Below are positions 29,283-41,976 of a stretch of 64,000 nucleotides of DNA, in pieces. Source of the stretch: Sycon ciliatum (lineage: Eukaryota > Porifera > Calcarea > Leucosolenida > Sycettidae); the NCBI RefSeq assembly GCF_964019385.1, contig NC_088644.1, positions 15,876,131 through 15,940,130 of the forward strand, read 5' to 3'. Each line of letters opens with the position of its first letter. Positions within the stretch are counted from its first letter, which is position 1. Position numbers and translations under genes: made by a program. The notes beneath the pieces are model-generated. The model made no database searches. It was not told the DNA's origin and saw nothing but the letters and a program-made list of their open reading frames with translations.

Positions 29283-30114
29283 TAGTATCCCTGCTTTACA
29301 GTTTACGCATGACTAGTACTTTGCATGACTCTTAATATTACTCTTGTTACTACTTTCGGACAAGTCCTACATCATGATTCATGTACCTCACATATGATTT
29401 GATTACATCAGGAGTACCGCGCTTCTAGAAGATCATAGATCTTCCATGCGTGCTGCTGTCATCACTTCTAGTATCACTTCCTTTTAGTTACTAGTTGGTA
29501 CAGTCATGACTCATGTACACATGTATGTCATGTTATTCCGGACTATTCCAGACCTTCCACGTCATATGCCCGATGAGTAATGTTGCTGACTAAATTGCAT
29601 AATATAGATATCTCATCTTCTAGAATACCTCGCTTAGTCATTATGTTAATGTTACGTAATGCTCACTTCATCTACGTGTATAGCAATGATGCTCTAGGTT
29701 TACTTCTCCACTATTCTAGAACTTGTACTAGGAGGATGATTTCGTAATCACTGCAATGGCTTACTAAACTTACTTTCCTACCGCCGCCTGCTTTGCTATA
29801 CATACTTTGCTTGCCTATAAAAGCTGCTGTGTTTCTCTGCCGAGCTGAGCTGAGAGCTGAGATCGGAGAGATCCGATAGAGATCAGAGAGAGAGCAAGTT
29901 CACTTTCACTTTGATATAAGATAACCTCCAGGCCGTGCCGGAGTAAGTTCTGATACGTTACTGTAGTTGACTGACTGTGGGTAGTAGCCTCCTAGCCTCG
30001 CCGACGCACGTTACATTGGTGGCAGCGGTGGGATTCGAACCCACGCCTCCGGAGAGACTGGTAGTATCCCTGCTTTACAGTTTACGCATGACTAGTACTT
30101 TGCATGACTCTTAA

Positions 30115-31557
30115 AGGGGAAGTCCGGTGAAAAATTTAAATTTCAGGTTCGGTAGAGTTTCGGGCGCTGAGTCGAATGGTGTTGGTCCCACGTGTCTCCG
30201 ACAAAGCGTTCTCGAGATATTTCCGTTTGAAAAACTGAGTTTCGGGGGCTGCGCCATGACGTCATGCGGCCGCGCCACACCCTCTGCAACGTCATAGCGT
30301 GCAGCTAGGTCAAAAGGAGTGCGTGAAAGCAATAGTGTCAGTGCTATTTCAAATGATTTGGCGACAGATAGTTTGGTGCAAGCGACCCCGAAGACCTGTA
30401 ACTCCTTGTGAGAGTGAGGATGCAGCCATGGCTGACCTTCATGAGTTCGGTCTGGGGCTGAGAACCTCGGTATTCAGCTGAAGAAATGGCCACGCGGGCC
30501 GGTCAAGAGTGAGCGCTACTGAGTTTCCGACTGATGAAGAAGCAGCAGCTATTGCAGACGAGGCTGATCAGATCGCTGGAGAGCAGGGTCGCCAAAATGG
30601 AGAAGAGTGATGCGAGTGCTCTAAATGTTGTTCCATACCGATTAGATTCGCTTAGACTCCAGTAGCCTGCCACATGGTGATGTTTTGGTGCGAACTAACT
30701 TACTTGGAATATTTCGGACTACTCAATTGGAGAACAGTGCAGGCTCTTTGAACCACGGGCACGACTCTTCGCTCGCAACGCTATGGAATCTGAAAGTTCT
30801 AGGTCCGGGAGCTGTTCGCTGTTTTGTCACTTGTCACGGTTGTGCACTCATCGCTGTAACAGAAAATAATGAGGCGGGTGCGGAAAACTAAAATTTTCTT
30901 TCTCAAAGCACAACCACCGGCACCGGCAAGGAGAAACGCACGTTCTCTGACTACATCATACATGACTGAACAATACGACTGATACGAGTGTACATGACAA
31001 GTCCGTGTGTTGACTAGTTTTCTGAGTCTTGTGTCAGTTGTGACTCAAGTCTTGTACAAGTCATACTACCCCAGAACGGCAGTGCGGGAGTAGTTCCGTC
31101 TGTGATGAGTTTGTTGACTGCACTACAGCTAGATAACACACTGCACGCACTGCATGCACGCAGCGCAGAGCGCGTAGAGGCTGACGGAAAAGTCCAACTC
31201 GGAAACGGCTATAATACGGTATAACCTCCAGGTTTACCGAGCTGAAAATCACAGGGTACGTAGTGTTTGTAACACTGAATCGAATGGTCTTGGTCCGAAG
31301 AAGCTGCGACAAACGGCTCCCCAATCGAACGCGCTCCGAATATGGCCATTTTTGTACACAACTAGATGGTGTAGCTACCTGGCTGCACGCTGTGACGTCA
31401 TCACCTGGATCTGGGTGATGTGCGCTCAAATTCGCACATGTTCGATTGGGCGTATCTGACGAACCATAAGCCGCAGCCTCCTCGGACAAAGACCATTCGA
31501 CTCAGCGACCCGAACTCTACGGACTGTGAAATTTAAATTTTTCACCGGACTTCCCCT
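30115..31557. mobile_element. Kolobok-like non-autonomous transposon, 1443 bp, TTAA TSD
   Basis: Inserted in LTR copy 3. TTAA at 30111-30114 and 31558-31561 flanks inverted ends AGGGGAAGTCCGGTGAAAAA. Weaker inverted homology (GCTGAGTCGAATGGT) reaches about 75 bp inward. A subterminal copy of that motif lies at 31270-31300. The empty site is seen in the five other LTR copies. No convincing transposase. Confidence 0.95.
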
Positions 31558-34500
31558 TTAATATTACTCTTGTTACTACTTTCGGACAAGTCCTACATCA
31601 TGATTCATGTACCTCACATATGATTTGATTACATCAGGAGTACCGCGCTTCTAGAAGATCATAGATCTTCCATGCGTGCTGCTGTCATCACTTCTAGTAT
31701 CACTTCCTTTTAGTTACTAGTTGGTACAGTCATGACTCATGTACACATGTATGTCATGTTATTCCGGACTATTCCAGACCTTCCACGTCATATGCCCGAT
31801 GAGTAATGTTGCTGACTAAATTGCATAATATAGATATCTCATCTTCTAGAATACCTCGCTTAGTCATTATGTTAATGTTACGTAATGCTCACTTCATCTA
31901 CGTGTATAGCAATGATGCTCTAGGTTTACTTCTCCACTATTCTAGAACTTGTACTAGGAGGATGATTTCGTAATCACTGCAATGGCTTACTAAACTTACT
32001 TTCCTACCGCCGCCTGCTTTGCTATACATACTTTGCTTGCCTATAAAAGCTGCTGTGTTTCTCTGCCGAGCTGAGCTGAGAGCTGAGATCGGAGAGATCC
32101 GATAGAGATCAGAGAGAGAGCAAGTTCACTTTCACTTTGATATAAGATAACCTCCAGGCCGTGCCGGAGTAAGTTCTGATACGTTACTGTAGTTGACTGA
32201 CTGTGGGTAGTAGCCTCCTAGCCTCGCCGACGCACGTTACATTGGTGGCAGCGGTGGGATTCGAACCCACGCCTCCGGAGAGACTGGTAGTATCCCTGCT
32301 TTACAGTTTACGCATGACTAGTACTTTGCATGACTCTTAATATTACTCTTGTTACTACTTTCGGACAAGTCCTACATCATGATTCATGTACCTCACATAT
32401 GATTTGATTACATCAGGAGTACCGCGCTTCTAGAAGATCATAGATCTTCCATGCGTGCTGCTGTCATCACTTCTAGTATCACTTCCTTTTAGTTACTAGT
32501 TGGTACAGTCATGACTCATGTACACATGTATGTCATGTTATTCCGGACTATTCCAGACCTTCCACGTCATATGCCCGATGAGTAATGTTGCTGACTAAAT
32601 TGCATAATATAGATATCTCATCTTCTAGAATACCTCGCTTAGTCATTATGTTAATGTTACGTAATGCTCACTTCATCTACGTGTATAGCAATGATGCTCT
32701 AGGTTTACTTCTCCACTATTCTAGAACTTGTACTAGGAGGATGATTTCGTAATCACTGCAATGGCTTACTAAACTTACTTTCCTACCGCCGCCTGCTTTG
32801 CTATACATACTTTGCTTGCCTATAAAAGCTGCTGTGTTTCTCTGCCGAGCTGAGCTGAGAGCTGAGATCGGAGAGATCCGATAGAGATCAGAGAGAGAGC
32901 AAGTTCACTTTCACTTTGATATAAGATAACCTCCAGGCCGTGCCGGAGTAAGTTCTGATACGTTACTGTAGTTGACTGACTGTGGGTAGTAGCCTCCTAG
33001 CCTCGCCGACGCACGTTACATTGGTGGCAGCGGTGGGATTCGAACCCACGCCTCCGGAGAGACTGGTAGTATCCCTGCTTTACAGTTTACGCATGACTAG
33101 TACTTTGCATGACTCTTAATATTACTCTTGTTACTACTTTCGGACAAGTCCTACATCATGATTCATGTACCTCACATATGATTTGATTACATCAGGAGTA
33201 CCGCGCTTCTAGAAGATCATAGATCTTCCATGCGTGCTGCTGTCATCACTTCTAGTATCACTTCCTTTTAGTTACTAGTTGGTACAGTCATGACTCATGT
33301 ACACATGTATGTCATGTTATTCCGGACTATTCCAGACCTTCCACGTCATATGCCCGATGAGTAATGTTGCTGACTAAATTGCATAATATAGATATCTCAT
33401 CTTCTAGAATACCTCGCTTAGTCATTATGTTAATGTTACGTAATGCTCACTTCATCTACGTGTATAGCAATGATGCTCTAGGTTTACTTCTCCACTATTC
33501 TAGAACTTGTACTAGGAGGATGATTTCGTAATCACTGCAATGGCTTACTAAACTTACTTTCCTACCGCCGCCTGCTTTGCTATACATACTTTGCTTGCCT
33601 ATAAAAGCTGCTGTGTTTCTCTGCCGAGCTGAGCTGAGAGCTGAGATCGGAGAGATCCGATAGAGATCAGAGAGAGAGCAAGTTCACTTTCACTTTGATA
33701 TAAGATAACCTCCAGGCCGTGCCGGAGTAAGTTCTGATACGTTACTGTAGTTGACTGACTGTGGGTAGTAGCCTCCTAGCCTCGCCGACGCACGTTACAT
33801 TGGTGGCAGCGGTGGGATTCGAACCCACGCCTCCGGAGAGACTGGTAGTATCCCTGCTTTACAGTTTACGCATGACTAGTACTTTGCATGACTCTTAATA
33901 TTACTCTTGTTACTACTTTCGGACAAGTCCTACATCATGATTCATGTACCTCACATATGATTTGATTACATCAGGAGTACCGCGCTTCTAGAAGATCATA
34001 GATCTTCCATGCGTGCTGCTGTCATCACTTCTAGTATCACTTCCTTTTAGTTACTAGTTGGTACAGTCATGACTCATGTACACATGTATGTCATGTTATT
34101 CCGGACTATTCCAGACCTTCCACGTCATATGCCCGATGAGTAATGTTGCTGACTAAATTGCATAATATAGATATCTCATCTTCTAGAATACCTCGCTTAG
34201 TCATTATGTTAATGTTACGTAATGCTCACTTCATCTACGTGTATAGCAATGATGCTCTAGGTTTACTTCTCCACTATTCTAGAACTTGTACTAGGAGGAT
34301 GATTTCGTAATCACTGCAATGGCTTACTAAACTTACTTTCCTACCACCGCCTGCTTTGCTATACATACTTTGCTTGCCTATAAAAGCTGCTGTGTTTCTC
34401 TGCCGAGCTGAGCTGAGAGCTGAGATCGGAGAGATCCGATAGAGATCAGAGAGAGAGCAAGTTCACTTTCACTTTGATATAAGATAACCTCCAGGCCGTG

Positions 34501-34579
34501 CCGGAGTAAGTTCTGATACGTTACTGTAGTTGACTGACTGTGGGTAGTAGCCTCCTAGCCTCGCCGACGCACGTTACAC

Positions 34580-34975
34580 CTGTCCCTGCGGGAGTTTGCG
34601 GAAAGAACTCTCGAAAACTTGCGCAAGAAATTACGGCAGAAAGTAACAAAAAATGCGACGAAAAGTGCGGAATGATGCAGAACTTGCCAGGAATTCGCGG
34701 AATTATTTTGCAGAAAATTGCGGATTTGGGCCAAATCACGAAGTTTGTTGCATTGTACATGTATACATGTATCTACTCGGGAGTCGTATAGTACTGTGCA
34801 ATTAACCTACAGGATCATGGAAAGAACTGCGTGAAAAGTGCAAAAAAATGTGAGATATAGTGCAGAAAACAACAAAAAAACGCGGGAAATCGCGGATTTT
34901 GCTGATAATCGCGGGTTTGGGCCAAAATCGCGAAATTTGTTGCATCCGTGGAATCGCGATTTCCTGGAGGGACAG
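34580..34975. mobile_element. MITE-like element abutting the LTR array
   Basis: The ends CTGTCCCTGCGGGA and the inverse of CTGTCCCTCCAGGA enclose two diverged internal repeats (GCGGATTT(G)GGGCC motifs). It begins two bases after the last LTR. There is no matching duplication at its own flanks. Confidence 0.55.
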
Positions 34976-35540
34976 ATAAGCCTATCGACTATAAGAATAA
35001 TGTGCAAACAAACTTCTATAACCACAGCTGGGGCCATGAGTTGCGTTCGAGGCCTGCAATTCATGATGGCTATAGTATGTTGCATTGACCTGAGATCATA
35101 TTATAAGACTTCCATGCCACATTGAAACACGCACCACTTTCGAGTACTTAGGTATCCCCCCACCAAATGGGCATTTGTTCTCGGGATGGCAGGCGTCACT
35201 ATTCGTTATGCCTGGATCAGATTTCATTGACCCCAACTGTCATGAAGAATCATTTTTACTTTGACTGGATTTCAGTACAAGTTGTAGAACTGCAGAATCA
35301 ATTTCGTTGTATTTGGGCACCCATTTCACTACAAACGCTCCATTGGGAAAATAGAATTTTTTAATAAATACATGTCCAAATTCCACATCTACCCAAATCG
35401 GAATACTTGATCACGTATTCAGTACGACACGGAATGTTTAGAAAACGCCATGGAATAGGAATTTGCTAACGAGAACTCCAGACCAGGGTACTAGCATACG
35501 AACAAAACAAGATAAAACTCACCAGTGTACTTGTGGTAAT
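34976..35540. other. No gene recognised
   Basis: Short frames only. Begins with ATAAGCC, the same 7 bp as just left of the LTR array. Confidence 0.45.
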
Positions 35541-36140
35541 TCATGTCGGTGTAATATTCACGATAAGCAACGAGGCACCCTCCGATTTGATCAAGCTGCT
35601 TTGAAGTCTGGTTGTTCAGGTGATACAAACGGGCTCCCCGTTGTTACTTCCAGCAGCTTCACTCTCCCTGCGACAGCGGCTATCAACCTCTCTCTCCATC
35701 GTCAACAATTATCACAGATTCAACATTCTACATTATCAGCACTGCACTGGGTGAATATGTCTCGAGACGAATTTAGCGGATCAACAACGCTTCGCTGGAG
35801 ATAAATTCTCCTCTGGAGGATCTTGAGGGTACCTGGAAGGGTATAGAAGACGGGATCGCTCACGACGTTGAGAGAACAAAGAAAACAACCTCCTCTTCGA
35901 TTGAAAATTGGCCAAAAAGTACGTGAAATGTATGTGCGCAGATGCATTTCCACTGGTAAGCTAATCCCTCATTACGTCATCAGCGCTCGCTCGGCGAAAT
36001 AATTCATTAATTCAAAAGTCGTCTTCCTGCTCGACTTGATCGCTTCTGGAGACTCGTTCTTGTTCGAGGTGTCTTCTCTTTCACCTACCTTCGTCTTGGC
36101 ATCGAAAACTCGGCGTCGAAAATGAAGCCGGAGTGCCCCT
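35541..36140 (-). mobile_element. Kolobok-like element, copy B (inverted)
   Basis: Reverse-complement match to 26291-26850. Its outer end reads GCCGGAGTGCCCCT followed by TTAA (36141-36144). Beyond the shared part it continues with DQIGGCLVAYREYYTDM in one minus-strand frame, then a GTGAGT that could be a splice donor. The inner limit is approximate. Confidence 0.65.
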
Positions 36141-36144
36141 TTAA

Positions 36145-37135
36145 GTATTTTCATTTGCGTCTTACTCAATCTGCGGACAGCATACTGTTCCGTTCTTTGT
36201 AAACTCATCAACGTAGCACAGAGAAAACGCGACCGTTTTCATGTTATTATGTTGATTTTACATGAAACATTTTTTGCTTTATGTGAAACAGAACTTTCGT
36301 GCACCGCCCTCCTGGATCCTGTAAGAAGACCAATGCCGCAATGGTCTGCAGGAGACATCAAGATAAAGGAAGAGAGGTTGGTTACGTTGATTTTGAGTGC
36401 TTCCTAACTTCCTGGGTAATTTCTGCTTCCCATGTTTTGAACAGAATCCACATGACTGTATCATTCGTGCAAAACATATACTTTTACTGTGTTTATACCA
36501 ACCCGCTTGACTTTTAAAATTGCTGTTCCTCCTTCTTTTCTTCGTTTTCTTTCTTTGTACTCTTGTAAACTTTCTTGAGCATAATTATGCAATTCTTTTG
36601 AGTAACAGGCCTAGAGTCTCAGGGTTATCCTTAAAACACACTAAATAAGAGAATAACAAAAAAATACATTGTAAGCCTGTCCCAGTCCCAGTTCAGTACA
36701 GAACCGTCGATTGCATGATTTGAAAAGCGCATTCACCCGATGATTGAGTACACCTTACTGTCTGTCACATGATGTGGTGCACCCTATTGAGAGACAGTAC
36801 ACAGTACACAGTCACAACCTGGACAAGTGAAGAGCTGGATGGAAGGTTTGTTCAGTACGGAATAAAAACATCCGTACAGATCGTGGGTAAACGAACGAAA
36901 GTTTCAAAATCAGCAACCATAGGCATAGAGCATTGAGCATGAAAACAGTAAGGCATTTAGAATTTTAGTAGAGAGAAGGCCATTGCTATACACGAAGGCA
37001 TTTAATATGGAGGACAGAAGACAAACCGGTGATGACTTGACTAAAGAAAACTGGAGAAACTAAGCTATTAGCGAAGGATACAAATTTTGAACAGACATAA
37101 AGTCATTCAAGGTGCAAGTTGACGTATAGGATGAC
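36145..37135. other. No gene recognised
   Basis: AT-rich spacer downstream of paralog 5; short frames without family resemblance. Confidence 0.4.
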
Positions 37136-38017
37136 TCAAACTTCCTGCGATTTGACAGCCGAGATATCTGCCTCCAATTGGGAACGGTGAAAGTTAACAC
37201 CAGCTTCAGACTTGATCTCCGTGTCCTTTCTATCCCACTTCTTCACAGTAGAGTGGAAGGTGTCCGCTGCTTTCACGAATTCGTGCTTAGCTGACTGGAC
37301 GGCTTTCTGGATCTTTCCTAGGTCTTTGGTCTTGGCAACGCCGGCTATCCTGATGATGGATGGCTGGAAGCTCGACAAGAACTCATCCACTTTAGAGTTC
37401 ATCTCCATACTGAACACCTTGCCCTCATAAAGCTTGTCACCATCAGGCAGTTTCTCCCACTTTCTCAGTTTTCCTTTTTGGATTGCTTTGTTGATCTGCT
37501 CATTCCAGGTCTTAATGTTTGTCTTCGTATGCTTCGTGGCCGTATGAAGAAGGTCCAGAATTTTCTTGATTCTCTCCTTGGCTTGAAGAGTGTCAACTAT
37601 CTTGATAGTGTTGCGAATGAGCTCTTCAACCATCGAGACTCGGATCATCGTCTTGATTACTTTCTTGACAATTTCCGTGGCTCCCTTCTGCGCCGTCTTC
37701 TCGGCTGCTTCCTCAACTGCTTTGTCCGCCGCCATTTCACCGGCTTCAGCACCGTCTTCAGCTGCTATGTCGGCTACAGTCGCGGCTGCTGTCTCTCCAG
37801 CTGCCGCTGCTGGGCCCTCAGCTGCAGCTGCGGCGGCGGCGTCCGCTGCTGCGTCTGCTCCTGCCGCTGCGGCTGCATCAGCAGCAGCCTGTGCCGCAGC
37901 TGCAGCCGCAGCAGTCGCGGCCTCACCGGCTGCCTCAGCCGCAGCAGCCGCACTAGCTGCTGCAGCTGTGGCTGCTTCGATAGCAATTTCCGCAGCAATT
38001 CCAATGATGATACCCAT
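37136..38017 (-). CDS. Ala-rich NMKTWN-family protein, paralog 5
   Basis: Intronless 293-aa member. The first ATG is at 38017 (MGIIIGIAAEIAIEAA). Residues 12-105 are one long Ala-rich stretch with spaced Glu, Asp and Gly, expected to be helical, and then EEAAEKTAQKG. A hydrophobic segment (VKKVIKTMIRVSMVEELI, about 115-140) leads into NTIKIVDTLQAKERIK, shared with paralog 7. In the C-terminal domain the signature is KTWNEQINKAIQKGKL, with FSMEMNSKV, KHEFVKAADTFHSTVKKWD and HRSQLEADISAVKSQEV. GC-rich codons dominate the Ala tract. The function is unknown. Confidence 0.8.
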   Translation of the reverse strand: MGIIIGIAAEIAIEAATAAAASAAAAAEAAGEAATAAAAAAAQAAADAAAAAGADAAADAAAAAAAEGPAAAAGETAAATVADIAAEDGAEAGEMAADKAVEEAAEKTAQKGATEIVKKVIKTMIRVSMVEELIRNTIKIVDTLQAKERIKKILDLLHTATKHTKTNIKTWNEQINKAIQKGKLRKWEKLPDGDKLYEGKVFSMEMNSKVDEFLSSFQPSIIRIAGVAKTKDLGKIQKAVQSAKHEFVKAADTFHSTVKKWDRKDTEIKSEAGVNFHRSQLEADISAVKSQEV

Positions 38018-38107
38018 TTTCGGGAAGACTGACGATACTTGCAAACTGTAATTTTATTGTTCACGTTGGAAATGTTGAGGAAATTGATTCTAGTGACTGT
38101 TTCCAAC

Positions 38108-38120
38108 TCTTTTATAAGCA
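38108..38120 (-). promoter_or_regulatory. TATA box of paralog 5
   Basis: The minus strand reads GCTTATAAAAGAG about 100 bp upstream of the ATG. The surrounding 5' region is duplicated without a gene at 40345-40690, where this box reads CTTACAAAAAGAG. Confidence 0.65.
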
Positions 38121-38880
38121 CAGCACAGGGAGTGCAATGTTGTTGGAGAGGAATCGGTATCAGACGAGCGCACCAGCCTCCATAACACCTGACAATAATC
38201 ACTGAATCTCCCAATAAACAATCCGGAGCTGTAGTGGAGTGTGTTGAGTAGGATGATGGCAGTAGTATCCGGCTCCCGTGATAGAAGCTCGGCTCCAGCC
38301 ATCCACTGGACCACTGGGGGCGGGCGAAGATACTAGAGCAACATTAGCAGTTAATGACGACCGAAATTATTATTCTCGGTGAAGTGTATTGTAGTCAGAT
38401 GCAGAACCCTGTATGGTAGTCGTGTGTCAGGCAGGTGTCAAATCAAGTTGGAGGAAACGAGCGAGCTGCAGTGTGGGAAAACACCTTTCCTGTAAAGAAT
38501 TTCCGGCGAGTCTCGAGTCTGTGCACAATCTGTTCATCTTCATCCAGGTTCATGAGTACTTGTCAAGTGGAGACTTCAGGAAGGAAGCCTTACTGAAGAG
38601 AGTGGCAGGACTCGCCAAAAGGTCAGCTGTTCACTAATCACCCCGTGACATTCGGGCTGTGGCTGGCACAAGACTGCCAGAAAAATTGAGCAATGACTCT
38701 ACTGTTCAACGTCCCCTATCAGACATCCCTCCGAGTGTCCCTTAACCTTACAGCTGGCCAAGCTGGCCTGCATGCTCTCGTACTCACCTTTTGTCTCCTT
38801 TTGTTCTGTTGGCCTGGGTAGCTACTTGCGCGCCCATAATTGCCATAGCTACCCAGGCCCTTTATCTTGCCGTTCACACT
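38121..38880. repeat. Upstream region of paralog 5, duplicated near 40.3-41.7 kb
   Basis: 38060-38340 matches 40355-40640. 38425-38740 matches 41080-41680 (blocks GGAGGAAACGAGCGAGCT and GGCAGGACTCGCCAAAAGG). No ORF is supported. Confidence 0.7.
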
Positions 38881-38881
38881 T

Positions 38882-40344
<1,463 letters not shown>

Positions 40345-40690
40345 GTGTCATTTTATTGTTCACGTTGGAAAGGTTGAGAAAATTGATTCTAGTGACTGTT
40401 TCCAACTCTTTTTGTAAGCACAGCACAGCGAGTGCAACGTTGTTGGAGAGGAATCGATATCAGACGAGCGCACCAGCCTCCATAACACCTGACAACAATC
40501 ACTGAATCTTCCAATAAACAATCCGGAGCTATAGTGGAGTGTGTTGAGTAGGATGATGGCAGTAGTGCCCTGCTCCCTTGAGAGAAGCGCGGCTCCAGAC
40601 ATCCACTGGACCACTGGATGCGGGCGGAGATACTGGAGTAACGTTAGCAGTTATTGACGAGCGAAATTATTATTATCGATATTGTAAGTA
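40345..40690 (-). pseudogene. Orphan copy of the paralog-5 promoter and 5' region
   Basis: About 300 bp resembling the sequence just upstream of the paralog 5 ATG, in the same orientation, with no NMKTWN coding sequence attached. The TATA box is mutated. It is a duplicated promoter fragment or the remains of a lost paralog. Confidence 0.65.
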
Positions 40691-40740
40691 TTGTCGTCAG
40701 ATGCAGAACCCTGGATGATAGTCATGAACCAAATTAAAAT

Positions 40741-41065
40741 TAAAAAAATTCACGGTTCGCGTGAGACTCGGCTGGAAGCCGGGTTTTCAGCATCCGTAGG
40801 AACGCCACCACCCTTCAAGGATCAAGGCGCAGATGCATCTCCTAAAGCGGTGGGAGGTGAGTAGATCAGCTCACCAGCAAGTGGTCAAAGACCGAAAATC
40901 CCATCCACTGCATCCATGTTTTCCTCATGCCAGGCCACGAGTTCCCAATTAACTGTGGGTCGCAGCACGGCTGGAAAAAATCCTTCCCCTTCCAAGCAGG
41001 ACTTGAACCTGGTACCCTCTGTTTCTCAATCATGGTCTTAGACAATCCCACTATGCCTGTCTGAG
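40741..41065 (-). mobile_element. tRNA-derived SINE-like repeat
   Basis: The minus strand shows a B-box (GGTTCAAGTCC near 40989) with a degenerate A-box region upstream, followed by sequence shared with 8957-9035. The tRNA part cannot form a proper cloverleaf. Confidence 0.45.
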
Positions 41066-41416
41066 TCAGTGAGTCAGGCAAGTGTCAAATCAAGATTGGA
41101 GGAAACGAGCGAGCTCCAATGTGGGGAAAGCACCTTTCCCATAAAAGATGTCTGAGTTAGAAAATATACTTCAAAGCGAACTGTTCAAGCACTATCCTCA
41201 TCATTTTAGTTTACTAGTATGGCTACAGCCCCAGACCTGTAACGGCACTCAGCTGCTCGAGTCCATGCACAATCTGTTCATCTTCATCCCACTAATTACA
41301 TCCCTCCCCAATTTCATTATTACTGCTTTCTATCTGCATTCGCCACCTTTTCATTGGGCAGATCTGCCTGTTTGATTTGCGAACTAAAATAAACACAACA
41401 ACAACAACATCTGGAT

Positions 41417-41491
41417 TCATGAGTACGTGTCAAGTTCATGAGTACGTGTCAAGTTCATGAGCATGTGTCAAGTTCATGAGTATGTGTCAAG
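41417..41491. repeat. 20-bp minisatellite, four units
   Basis: Units of CATGAGTACGTGTCAAGTT with small changes. Confidence 0.9.
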
Positions 41492-41876
41492 CGGAGACTT
41501 CAGGCAGGAAGCCGATACTGAAGAGATTGGCAGGACTCGCCAAAAGGCCAGCTGTTCACCTATCACCTTGTGAAATTTGGTCTGTGTCTGGCACAAGACT
41601 GCAGGAAAAATTGAACAATGCCCCCACTGTGCAACGTCCCATATCAGACATCCCTCAGAGCGCCCCTAAACCTTACAGCGTTTACTCCCCTGACCAGTGT
41701 GATAATAGAAGTTAATAATTAAAATTATGTTGGACTCAGTACTGAGACAGTTGGGCCCATATGAGGTTTGCCCCTTTCCATAGTTCACCTTCTTGACTAT
41801 AATATTATTATTTAGATAGCTGTCCTGGCGTAGCTATGGGCGCTGCATAGTTCCCTATCGGACTTCGTACACACAG

Positions 41877-41895
41877 CAGCGAATAAAAGGCGGAC
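41877..41895 (+). promoter_or_regulatory. TATA-like promoter of paralog 6
   Basis: CAGCGAATAAAAGGCGGAC, identical to the box upstream of paralog 1 and at nearly the same distance from the ATG. Confidence 0.65.
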
Positions 41896-41976
41896 TCATC
41901 CAATGATAGGCAGACATCCTTGGTTTTGAGTTATTTTACTTCTTGAAACTACAACGTGAAAGTTTTTCTCGCCAAT

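Larger units (their letters stand above)
28502..34578 (+). repeat. Tandem LTR array: six 735-bp LTRs with tRNA-Leu copies between
   Basis: The period is exactly 779 bp. LTR copies: 28502-29236, 29283-30015, 30062-32241 (interrupted), 32288-33020, 33067-33799 and 33846-34578. The first begins TGTAGTATCCC; all end CACGTTACA. The later copies lack the first TG and follow directly on the tRNA-derived segment. Copies look identical except for one G to A change in copy 6. Each LTR has a TATAAAAG box at about offset 535 (29037 in copy 1). No gag or pol is present. Confidence 0.93.

Noticed and set aside
28502-34578. CRISPR or satellite DNA array
   Set aside because: Repeat length 779 bp, TG...CA LTR borders, TATA box and tRNA complement identify it as LTR-derived.
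34580-34975. hAT assignment from the CTGTCCCT ends
   Set aside because: No 8-bp duplication at its borders, so only a generic MITE-like call is made.
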